Shown: one piece after another, positions 18,701 through 30,900 of the stretch
Layout of the letters: every line of letters begins with the position of its first letter
Numbering within the stretch: position 1 is the stretch's first letter
NCBI GenBank assembly: GCA_002118135.1
Contig: BDIU01000235.1
Location: forward strand, 117,517 to 181,516
Source: Trebouxia sp. TZW2008
Taxonomy: Eukaryota > Chlorophyta > Trebouxiophyceae > Trebouxiales > Trebouxiaceae
Reading direction: 5' to 3'
Length of the DNA: 64,000 nt
Position numbers and translations under genes: made by a program
Notes under the pieces: generated by a model
Databases searched by the model: none
Told to the model about the DNA's origin: nothing
The model's input: only the letters and a program-made list of their open reading frames with translations

Positions 18701-21700
18701 GGCACTCAGACTGACAGTGGTGTCATGTCAGCAGCCACTCAGGGCCACACTTCGCATTACCAGCGGGGGCAGCAACTTGACCCTGCTGGAATCTCTGTCA
18801 CAGTGGCTGTGCAGCCTCTTGCTGCAAAGCTTCACCAGCTCATGCTTGGCGCAGCTCAGCCCTTGCAGTCACAGCTCATCAGCAGAGTAGCACACCAAGC
18901 AGGGGACATCATGTTTCTGCTCATAGTCAGGTGGTCTCGACAGGAAACAGTCTACAAGGCACAGCTGCAGATGCTGCACAGCAGACTAGCACAACAGGGA
19001 GACAGGCATCAGTCTGAGGTGCAGAAGTTGATGGCCAGGCTTTCTCAACAAGAAGCGGCTTTCGTTGCACAGCTGCGTGACAGGTTGGCTGAGCAAGAGG
19101 TGCATTTCGGTGCACAGCTGATGTTCAGGCTATCTGAGCAAGAGGCGGCTTTCAGTGCACAGCTGACAACCAGGCTGTCTGACCAAGAGAAGGCCTTTGG
19201 TGCACAGCTCCTGGCCAGGCTATCTGAGCAAGAGTCGACCTTCAGATCACAGCTACTGGCTAGACTGTCTGAGCAAGACGCACTCTTCAGTGCTCAGCTG
19301 ATGGCAAGGTTGTCTGAGCAAGAGGTGGCCTTCGGTGCACAGCTGCAGCCTTTGCAGGACAGACTGGCAGAGCAGGAAGAGGCTCATCGTGCACAGCTGC
19401 AGCTTTTGCAAGACAGGTTGGTTGAGCAGGAGCATCATGACGCACAGCTGCAGCTAGAGCTCACAGAGCAGCAGGCAGCCTTTGAGGCGAGGATGAGTGC
19501 CTGCCAAAACCGCCTGGCTGAGCGAGAGAAGGCGCTCCAAGCTCAGTGCACAGAGCTGGAGACGCACCGCACCTAGGTATGTCTTGCTGTGGGTTTTGCA
19601 CTTTCTGCTTGCATAGAGTTTGCAAACACAGCGCATTCTTGTAGTTCAGCTGTGTAGCTGCTGAACGCTCACCTGGCAGCCATGACTTTTGCTTGCTTGC
19701 AGAGATGTTTGCCTACACCACTGCATGTTGTTGTTGTGTGGTTCAAGCGCTTTTTCCAGAATATCACAAGCAACTTTGCAATGCAAAAATGAAGTCACTC
19801 GCTCACAATCAAAATGATGAAAGTTGAGCTTGTGTACCACACCATTGACCTGTTTAGCAGCCACTGTTTCGTTTGCAGGGGCTTTTGGTTTTGCAGCTTG
19901 CGTCTTTACATTACCGTTGACCATAAATAGCTTTAATATCGCAGTATGCTTGGTGTGCGCCATGCAGGAAAGGCAGTTTGAGGCCCTCACCAGGTGTTTG
20001 GGGGCGGCTTCCGGATTGATCTGCATTGTTTTCACAGCCAATGTATTTTCACCAAGCTTTGTATGTGCCTTGCAGGCTACTCAAAGACAGTCTGAGGCTC
20101 CTGCCAAGTGTCTGAAGGTGGTCATTGCGTCTAGATACACTGTTCTGACAAAAGTATCTGTTCACCAATTCTTGTGTGTGCCCTCTAGAACATGCAGGAG
20201 TAGTCTGAGGAGCAGGTGTCTGGATTTGGGTTTTGCATTGAGTTGCATTGTTCTGACAGTATCTAATGTTTTGTGTGAATACTCTAGGCTATGTAGGATT
20301 GCCCTGAGAAGGAGATGTCTGGAGATGCTTGTTGCATTGTTTTGAAAGCTTGGCTGGTTCACAAAGCTTTGTACATTAACGCACCAGCAACTTGATGTTT
20401 ATGCCAACTTCCAGGTTACTCAAGACCAGTTTGAAGCCCACAGCCGGTGCTGTCCCTTCTATCTGCGCTGTTATGACAGCTTGAATGCTTCAGCAAATCA
20501 GTTGTGCACCTTGCAGGCTACTCAAGAGCAGGCTGAAGCCAGCGCCAAGTGCCTTGAGCTGACAGACAGCCTACAACTGTCACAAGAGCAGTGCAAGGGG
20601 GAGAGCTTGCGAGCAGACACAGCAGATGCCCGAGCCAAGGAGCAGCTGCAGACTGCTATAGAGTGAGTTTTTCAGCTTGTTTTGCAATACTTTGCCTCTT
20701 TTTGGTATTGCCATGTGCTGCACGGCTGCCTTACTAACTTGTTCAGAAGTGGCATCTCGGGGCTTTGCCGGCACTATATGTTGTAAAGCTTTGTTTCCTT
20801 TGGCTGATGAGCGCCTTACAAGTGCAGCTTGTGTCCTGTGTGTGCAGTCTATCTTAGGGTCCATCTAAACCCTAAACCATGATCTTAGAAGTCTGTCTAT
20901 CTTTCATCCTCATGCCGTTCACCTTGAGCATAAGGCAATCTTGCCATGCAATTTAGCTGATTGTTCTGGTCTGATTGCAGGCAGCTGAGCTTGGACAAGC
21001 AGTCTGTAGCTAAGACCCAAAGCAGGGTCCAGCTTGCTGAAGAAGAAGCACGACAGGCAAGAGGCAGGGCTTTGACTCAAGAGGAAGAAGCAGAGCACCG
21101 CCGAGCCGCATTGGAGGCTGAGAATGTGTCAAGGGCCGCAAAGCTGCAGGCAGAGTTTGATGAGCGGGTGGCTCAGTTTGATGACCAGGCTGTACAGAAG
21201 CAAATTCAGTTCACTGAGCAGCAACAGGCTCTGGTATGGCTTAAAAGTCACATCTTCATACTGTCTTTCACCTTGTCCACTGATTTGGCTGAGAATTCTA
21301 GTGCACTTGTTGCGTCTGGCTGCTATATGCAATGCTTTTCATCATCTTGCTTATCATGATTGTGCTTGTTCGGCCCAAGCAAACTCTTCTAGTGAATGCA
21401 ATTGCACCTGACAGTCCTGAAATGACAGTATGTCATGCGTCTTGCAAAGCATGTATGTCACGCTTTCCATCTGCAGCAGAGTGTGCATGTGCTGAGTTGG
21501 CTCAAGATTGCCCGGGTGCTGCTGAGTCATCCCACCTTTCAAGTTTGCTCAACATCAACAAGCCCCCGCAATGAACTGCATGAGCACTGATATCAAGAAG
21601 TTCACCTTGCTTGCTTCGTGCTGTTGCTGCACCACACCCAACATGCCAGATCAGGCAAATTTGCTGTGGACAGCAAGCTCACGGTTTGTTCTGGTGTTCC

Positions 21701-24700
21701 TTTGTACAAACTTGCCACTGGTCCTGCAGGCACAAAGGCAGGTTGAGCTGACAGGGCAGGCAGCTGAGATGCAGGCTGCTACTCGAAAGGCAGAGCAGCA
21801 GGCTGTACAGAATGCCAAGCTGAGAACTGAGGTACCCATGTGACTTGCTGGTGCATGTAATGTCATATTCCTTGAGATCTGCATCTGTCAGTAGTCAATT
21901 GTGGGATGCTTTGTCATGTAAGGTGTATAAAGATGACATGTGTTGCTACTGCATGGGTTGCGTGGTCAGGGCTTCTGTTTACCCGCACTGTTAGTGGACT
22001 TCTTGCACGAGGTGAATTATCCTTTTCACAGCATCAGCCAGACCAGGCAGAGATGTTGCACATGCTGTTTGATACAGCAGCATTGATTGCATGCGCCAGC
22101 AGATCATGCATATTGCACATGTGCTATACGTCCTGACGCTACTGCTGCTGATTACAGATGGAGGAGAAGCTGGCAAGCAGCAGAGCCCTGGAGCAGGATC
22201 TGGAGCGAAGGCTGCAGAACTGTACCCTTGTAGAAGGTAGTGCTGCTATAATGTTTGATAAGTCAGCAGCTCCCACTGCAATTGCTTCATGTGACGTGTT
22301 GTTATCAGTCTAGACCCAATAGCTCACTATACAATGTTGCTGGGACTGCATGACACGCACCAGCAGTATTGTAGCCGCATGCAAAGGTGTCCTCAGCAGG
22401 TAACACAGCCATACATGTCCGTGTGCCATGCATGATTACAGCGCTTACAAGGAGTGAGGCTGGCGAGCAAGCATATGCTGTTGCAACCCCACTTTGGCAT
22501 CATTGCAATATGTGACAGTCACATCGATACCAATCTGAACAGTTTGATGCTTTGTACAGGGTCCATCAAGAAGAGCAAACTGGCTCTGGCAGAGCATCAG
22601 GAGAAATGGGAGGTGAAGTGCCAGTTGATCCGCACCCAGACTGCCCAGGCCCAAGATGAGGTACACCTTGACTCATGCCTTGATAATCAGCTGGTTGCTG
22701 TGTGTGGTGTCGATTAGGGCTTACACAGCTCTTGCAGGCAATAGACAGTCATTGAATTGGCTTGTCTGTGCATGAATGTATGTGATTAGTATCCAGTGAT
22801 CAACACTGCGCATGCAGATTTTCTGCCACTAAGTGAATGCGCTATGTAGTCAATGCTGTTTATTGTCTGTCATGTGTTCATGACGTTCTGTATGTTGCCA
22901 TGCAGATACTGTATCCTGTGTGACTGTGTTGATGTATATTGACTGAGAGTTATTCAGTGCTCCTTATCTTTTTGTTTGCTCATGTATGTGGCCATGCAGG
23001 TAAACGCCAGCAGGAAGGGCTTGATGGAGAAGCAGAAGTCTGTTGCTGCTGACCTAGGTAACAATTTCTGAACATTGACTGCATCTGGGCCAGCATCAAA
23101 GCTTTCGTTCAATACTCATCAGCTGCAAAACGTGCAATGGCAACGCTGCATGTGTCCTTGTGGTTTGCCAACATATTGGATTGGACACATGCTATACAAA
23201 GTCTGCTGTCTGAGGCTCTCACTAGCTTGTTAAGATAGGGGAGGCTGACAATGATATCGATGCTATGCAGAGAGGCTTAAGGCTGACATTGAGGCTTCCA
23301 AGAGCCAGCTGGCTGAGCAGCACAGCTTGAAGTCAGCTGCTGTGCAAGAGGTGCAACGCCTGCGTCAAGGTGAGCCTGCGTTCTGGACCTTGGCCCATGT
23401 GACATGTTTTCAAGCTACATACCTGTTGAGATGTATTGGTATGTGTCAAAGCTTTGTTGGTGCGAGCATGTCTCCTTGTGAGCTGCATGCACTGTCATGA
23501 AAGACTGCATTTGGAGTGCAGTGCCTGCTGTGCAAAAGGCTGATGTTTGCTTGCCGTACCTTTAAAACACACTTGACATGTGATGATTAAGACAATGCTG
23601 ACTCAGCTCAGAAGTGCCTCCAAACAAGTAGACCTCAGTGGCCACCTTTTGCAACTGACAGTCGACACAACATCTTGACGGCAAGGATTGTGCTTTGCAG
23701 AGTGTGAGACATTCAAGGTGCAGCAGGCAGCACAGGTGGCTGCAGCCCAGCAGGACGCTCAAGCAGCCTTTGCATCAGATGACGCCATTGTGCAGTGGCT
23801 TCTGCACAGATCTGTCTCAACTCAGGTCAGTATGCCCGTGATTGACTGTAATTTACTTTCCATCACTGAGGCAATAAGCCTGTTGTTCAGTCTTGCAAGG
23901 TCCCATTCATGTAGCAGGCATAATGTCTATTTTGCGCTTGTCACTTATGGCAACCAGATGTCAAAGCTTGTTGAGAATGTGTGTTGCAATGCTCCGTTCT
24001 ACAGTTTCAATTCCTGCTCCAGTTCTTGTTACATGCCCTGCAGCTTGGAGGAAATGTTGTGAGTGTCAAAGAACTACTGTTTTTCTTCTGGCTGTTTGGT
24101 GAACTTGGTGCTCAATGCTTGATGATTCATGCAGGATGCCAAGGCACTCTTTGAAGAAGTGCAGGCTCGGCATGCTGCCAGCTTGTCTAGGCAGCAAGCA
24201 GGCCTGAAGCAGGAAGCGGAAGCGTATGTGCAGCAACTGCAGCAAGAGAGCAGGACTGCTGTTGCCGCTGCCACAGATGCTGCCAGCAAGTAAGTTGCCC
24301 ATGCTGACATCTTTGCCTGCATGAGGAGTCATTGGAATAATTGCATGGTAGTTATCGTACTCATTGCTTTCCCAACATCAATATCAGTGATGAGTCATGA
24401 AGTCAAGCAAGGGGTGTTCAGCAGTTCCTGCCGCTATTGTTGTGGCAGTCAGCAAAAAAGCAAGCACAATTCTTGTGTGACTTGTGTTGCAGCATTGTCA
24501 TCATGCATGCAAAATCATGCTTCGTGGACCTGTCTCTGCCATGCTCCAATGCACATCACAGAATCAGTATGTCATTGCAACAGGTGACTACCTTTTAGAC
24601 ACCTTCAAGGTGTGCAAGTTGATCGTGGGGTGCCTTGTAGACGAAGTTGGCTGTCAGTTGTCAACAGCGTCTCAAGACTGAAATGCATGTTGCTGCTGCA

Positions 24701-25308
24701 GGGCTGAGCAGGCATGCGCAGAAGAGGCACAGGCAAGGCAACAGGCTGGTGACAGCGCCAGGCAAGCAGCAGCAGACTTGGCTGCAGCCACTACAAAGCA
24801 CGCCTCGGACATTGCAGAGCTGCGCAGCGAGCTCCAACAGCAGCAGCAGGCTGGCAAGTTGGCGGTTGACAAGCACATTGCAGAGCTCACACAGCTACGC
24901 ACAGAGTTTGAGCAGCAGCAGCAGCAGGCCAGCAAGTTGAGTGCTGACAGGTACGGTCAAGAGCTCACTGACTTGCGGGGGAAGCTTGAGCAGCAGCAGC
25001 AGGCCAGCAAATTGGCTGCTGATAACTGTGCTGTGGAGGTAGCAGAGCTGCGTGAAGAGGTGGAGGAGCAGCAAGATGTCAGTGAATCAGCTGCTTCAGA
25101 GCTGAAGAATCTGCGGACAGAGATCATGTTGATGCGGTTAGCCAGCAAATCAGCCATGGATACGCATGCGGAGGTGCAACAGCAGCTTGAGCAGCAGCAA
25201 GCCAGCAAGTCAGGTGCTGTGGATCAGGACATGGACGGCGCCATGCAGATCCCTCAGCACACCAGCCGCAAGAGGGGTAAACGTGTTCAGGACGAAGACA
25301 CAGACTAG
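18701..25308 (+). CDS. Long coiled-coil protein with 15-residue repeats and basic C-terminus
   Basis: The product is almost wholly predicted coiled coil; no catalytic domain is seen. Exons: 18701-19576, 20517-20662, 20981-21233, 21730-21831, 22158-22236, 22560-22660, 23000-23057, 23271-23369, 23701-23825, 24135-24289 and 24702-25308 (stop TAG), all in phase. The first exon has a 15-residue repeat; later exons are Glu/Gln/Ala-rich heptads, and the last is rich in QQQQ segments. The C-terminus TSRKRGKRVQDEDTD could be a nuclear localisation signal. Problem: the first exon's final codon before a strong GTATGT donor is TAG, where a CAG would fit the consensus. The gene may therefore be disrupted, may be two genes, or my donor may be wrong. 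The intron before 20517 contains decayed exon copies. It may continue the gene at 13631-18400. Cellular role is unknown. Confidence 0.6.
19037..19351 (+). repeat. Seven tandem 45-bp units encoding a 15-residue coiled-coil repeat
   Basis: Each unit encodes a variant of RLSEQEAAFGAQLLA. Units begin at 19037 and recur every 45 bases without gaps; two diverged 18-residue units (QPLQDRLAEQE-type) follow. Hydrophobic positions Leu2, Phe9 and Leu13 give spacings of 7, 4 and 4, a pentadecad rather than a heptad pattern. Confidence 0.9.
19968..20560 (+). repeat. Array of six tandem exon-plus-intron units, only the last intact
   Basis: Units start after acceptors at 19968, 20076, 20198, 20297, 20415 and 20517, spaced 99-122 bases. 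The intact unit starts ATQEQAEASAKCLEL. Unit 2 reads ATQRQSEAPAKCLK and is open. Units 1, 3, 4 and 5 are diverged but share the TGTCTG/TGCCTT core and the following intron pattern (ATTGTTTTGACA-like, then a polypyrimidine tract). Exon and flanking intron were copied together. Confidence 0.8.
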
Positions 25309-26213
25309 AGACAGCGCTACTGGACACCTTTCTTTGACAACTCTAGGTTGCTTTTCGAGGATGGCTGTGTCCAATTTGGAAACTTGCTCATGCTGCAAAT
25401 TTATCTGCTTGTCATGTCAAGTCTCTGAAAACATCCAGAAACACTTGCAATAGCTTACTTTTGGCAAAGCAGTTCTGGCAGATGCAGAACAAATTGCATT
25501 CATCTGCTTGAGCCTAGACATGTTGGAAGATCTTTGAGGGCGCACGTTTGTTGCAACACTTGCTGCAGCACGTGGACGCATCTGTCAGGCATTCCGCTGG
25601 TGTGATTTGCATTTCGCTTGCATGGGCATGGCAGCGGAAGCTTCCGTCAGCAGTAGCAGCTGGTTGAATGTCTGGCACCACCAGCCTGCGTAAACCGCTG
25701 CCTGGCCACACATTATATGTCTTCTGACCTAATATGAGACGTGAAGTTGCTGACTGATACTGGTGGCATTGCTTGGACGTGATGAGTGTGCACAGCCGCA
25801 GGCATTGACAAGTTTGCAAGACTGTCTGCATGGTGCATCCTCTGCTGTACTACCATAGTCGTTTTGGTGTTGTTCAGATTTTGATGTTGATTGAGCCGTG
25901 CAGTAGTTTTAAACAATATGTGTCATTCATCACTTGGTAAGCATTTGAAAAAACATGTATACAACGAGCTTTGAGGGTGTCCCATGCCCACACAGAATTG
26001 CTGTTCTTCGTTGCAACAATGCAAGCAGATGAGGTAGGTACATGTATACAGCTGCCTTTTAGAACCTGTGAGCCTTGTGCATGGCTTTACACTTAATCAG
26101 CGCAAATGTGCAAACTCTGTTGAGTGAGGCCAATCATAGCACCGTCTCATTGTACAGAGCTCGGGTGTTACTGCTGCCTTGACGAATTCGGACAAACATG
26201 ATGTTCACAGCTT
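25309..26213. other. Intergenic region between converging genes
   Basis: It holds the 3' flanks of the coiled-coil gene (+) and TAD2 (-). ORFs here are short, lack coherent splice neighbours and resemble no family. Apart from the poly(A) candidate at 26087 I see nothing in it. Confidence 0.45.
26087..26091 (-). terminator. Putative TGTAA polyadenylation signal of TAD2
   Basis: On the minus strand TGTAA lies 123 bases after the TAD2 stop codon, a plausible distance for a chlorophyte poly(A) signal. The motif is short. Confidence 0.3.
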
Positions 26214-27525
<1,312 letters not shown>

Positions 27526-27983
27526 CGACGGTCTACATCGGCGTGATGCGTTTCCGCTGACAATATAGCCCGTTGCCTGCAGAACTGCAAGATCTGTGGG
27601 TCACAAGCGGTCTTGTTACCGGCTGGTGCGATGCATCGGGAACCCTCTCAACGTGGCTCTCATGTCTGTGGCCTGTGACAAAGTGCGCCGCGCCGTGCGC
27701 AATCTTGGCAAGCTATGCTCATAGCGGAAGGGCAGTTGCGATTGCAGGGCCCTTGCAACTTCGTTTGGTTCCGATTCGCAACTCTGCATGAGCGCAGTAG
27801 AGCGCGCTGATCGGAACAGGCGATGCGCAACATGCGGTCTGTTCGAGCTCGAACATCGCTCTCGTAAGGCGTCCTTTTGTGTAGCTCGTGACGCATAGGT
27901 AGCACTGTCGTGTGTGATGTCGACACGGGCGCGTTGCTGAGCTGGGTAAGCGGGAGGTAGCGTACCGACTGCACATAGTCGAC
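27526..27983. promoter_or_regulatory. Divergent promoter region between TAD2 (-) and the golgin (+)
   Basis: The start codons are 458 bases apart and point away from each other, so both promoters and 5' UTRs must lie here. A perfect 14-base palindrome GTTCGAGCTCGAAC near 27840 could be a protein-binding site; function is not shown. No TATA box is evident. Confidence 0.5.
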
Positions 27984-30900
27984 ATGAGTGCTAGTAGCAG
28001 CCCAAGCAGCAGCCCTGCAAAGCCTCCGTTTAAGGCCCAGTTGCCCGCGTCGGTCGCGAACGCGTCGCTCGAGGAACTGCAAAAGCTTTTTGTCGACAGC
28101 TTGAAAAAGCTCAAGGCCAGAGACAGACGGATTGCTGAGCTCAGTGCTAGCAATGAAAATCTTTCAAATCAAGCATCTTCAAAGGAGAATGCCTCCCAGC
28201 AGCAGCTACAGCAACAGCTTGAGTCTGCTTTGCAAGAGGCAGAAGAAGCACAGCGCCGAGCTACTGACGCAGAACAGCAGTTTGAAGGCATGTACAAGCA
28301 GTGCACAGCTCAGCAACAGCAGATTGATGATACAGCTGCAGAGAAAGCCGTGCACAGTGAGCAAATGGCAAGCTTGAAGGAAGTACTGCGCACCTTGGCT
28401 CTGGAAAAAGACACTGCTGGAAAGGTGAGCAGCCTTGCCTTGTTTTTGCTTTGCATTTGGTTGTTGGATGATCAGACGGCGAGCACACACAGCTTTTGTA
28501 AGAGCTTGCCTATTGCCATATTTGAAAATTGAATGACACAGGCTGCCAAATAACAAGGCTGCAAGTTCATTCAATTTTACATCAGTACAGCCTGTGTCAC
28601 ATTTCAGGCCATGTCTGCTGAACACAACAGGCATTTTGCATGATTTACCAGGTGCAAAAGATGTCATTTTGCTGATTAGCCTGCTGCCTTTTCCTGAGCA
28701 CAAGCGTAGTCTTACCAAATACCTAAACTTCCCTAATACACACATATCTCAAACATTTTTGTGCCCATCAGTTGTTGCAAATCACAGCGTGCATTGCAAG
28801 CAGGAGCTGAAGCAGAGTCAAGAGCAGGTTGCATTGCTGGAGAGCAAAAACGCATCTTCAAGCCAGCAGCTGTCCTTGGCTCAGCAAGAACTAGACAAGC
28901 TCCAGAGCAGCACAGCAGACATGCAAACCCAGCTGGCAGAGGTCCTTTCAGACCTTGAACAGTCCAGAGAGCAACACCAGCAGGCCCTACAGAGCTTGCA
29001 AACAGAGCATGCTGCAGCCCAGGAAGAGCGTCTTGCGCAGATCCGCCAGCTTGAGATTGAATTACAGGCAGCGGAAACAGCCAAAGAGGAAGCTCACGCA
29101 ACCATCTCTGAACTGCAGCAACAAGCAGCGTCAGGCAACAATGTACCAACAGTAGAAGGGACAGACCAGCAACAGCAGGAAGCAAACAACCTGCAAGCAG
29201 AGCTTCGAGATCTCCAAGCCAAGCTCAGATCTGCAGAAGAGACCAGCTCAGAGCTGCAGACTCAAGTGAGCGCAGCAAAGCAGCAGCACAGTGCTCAGCA
29301 TGCCACCTTGTCAGAAGAGATTATGTTACTAAGGCAGGAACTAAGATCCAGAGCCAGCACACCAGACTCAGCATCTGAGGAGCTGCAGCAGCAGCTGGAC
29401 AGCGCTAAGGCTGATGGAGCCAAGCAGGCCAGCAAGCTAGCCCAGGCTGAAATGCGTGCTAGCCTGGTCAGGCAGCAATTGCAGGTAACCTCATTTCCCT
29501 GTACATTTTTGCCTCAAACGCTTGAATGCTAGTAAACCTTGTTCAACATAACATGCGTACCAGCTTGTTCTGTAGAAACGGTTGCACTCCACGGCTTCAC
29601 AAGGAGGCATGATATGTGATGCTTACCTTGCGCCTGTCTGTCTGGTTACTATCAGCATCCCTCATTCGTTCATGCTAGTTCACAGCTGGCAAACTGGGTG
29701 CAAGAGGCGCAGTACCAGCTTGGTCATGCATCATCATTAGCCATTGATGAATGGCCGCTTGCAAAGACTGCTTTATTCAACCACTCACACACAGTTGTGG
29801 ATACTTGGCCGTAGGAGGCACAGTACCAGCTGCGGCAGGCGGAGCAGAGCGCTGAGCAGCAGCCCCGGGCGGACCATCTGCAGGAGTCCTTGGACAAGGC
29901 CCACAGCCAGCTCGACATGCTGCAAGGCCGCCTCAGCCCCACCGATGGCACGGTAAGCCCTGCAGAAAAGACTCTGCACTGAATGTCTACTCTGATTTCT
30001 TGACTCTCAACTTAAAAACAAGGCCAAGGTTCTTCACAAATCCTGTGAACTTTAGCCATGTGGTCCTGAGCATCACAGTAGAAGACTGGGCTTGCAGAAT
30101 TGCTCAGGCAGGGGCTTCAAAATCACAGCAAGTCCTTGCCATCAACAAGATCTGGGGTAGTGACAAGAGCATCGGCATAGGTGCTAGGTGTTTGTACCCT
30201 TGGTCTTGTCTTGCAAGGTATGACGTGCTGCTCAGGTTACTCAAGATACAGTCAGGTGAAACCAGTATGATTGTGGTAGTTGTCAAAGGGGCCTGATGTC
30301 TGCCAGCCTCTAGTGCTGTCTCAAATGCAGGTATGAGTGCTGTGCTTCAGCACAAAACAAGGCAAAACGCATAAGCTTGCTATGCTGAGGTATTGCAAGG
30401 GACTCTGCATGTGTTCAGTGTATGGGGCATTAGCCAGTGCTGCACACATCAACATCTGTCACAAACTCTGGTTGGTGCCTCACGACATCGCTCCATGGCC
30501 ACCGGTTGCAATTGGGAACCAATCACTGCCTTTTGGCTGCAGTGATACTTTGTGTAAGGACATGTCGGAGTCAAGGATGTCTTTTTGATACCCAAGGCAG
30601 TCAACTCTAAAGCAATCACTTCACAACAAATTGCGCTGATGCAGGTCTCAGGCTCTGCTTCAGAAAACGGCTCTGTCTCCCCAAAGTCCTCTTCCAGTCA
30701 GGTGAAGCTGGTCATCAATGTAGGCAGTGCAGGCTCTGGTCCTGAACCCCCATCAGTCTTCTATGCTGAGCAAAAGCGCACCAAGCAGAGGCTGACGTCC
30801 CTCAGGGTAAGTTTGCAATCTGATGTTATAACGTGCAAATCTCCAGGGCTCAGATCTCAGGGTAAGAGCAAGCTGCTGTTTTGGTGTACCTCAATGGTGT

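Noticed and set aside
19574..19576. UAG reassigned to glutamine (alternative nuclear code)
   Set aside because: GH9, HERP-like, RCC1-repeat and coiled-coil genes all end at TAG where family or exon structure predicts the end, and no other conserved exon contains an in-frame TAG.
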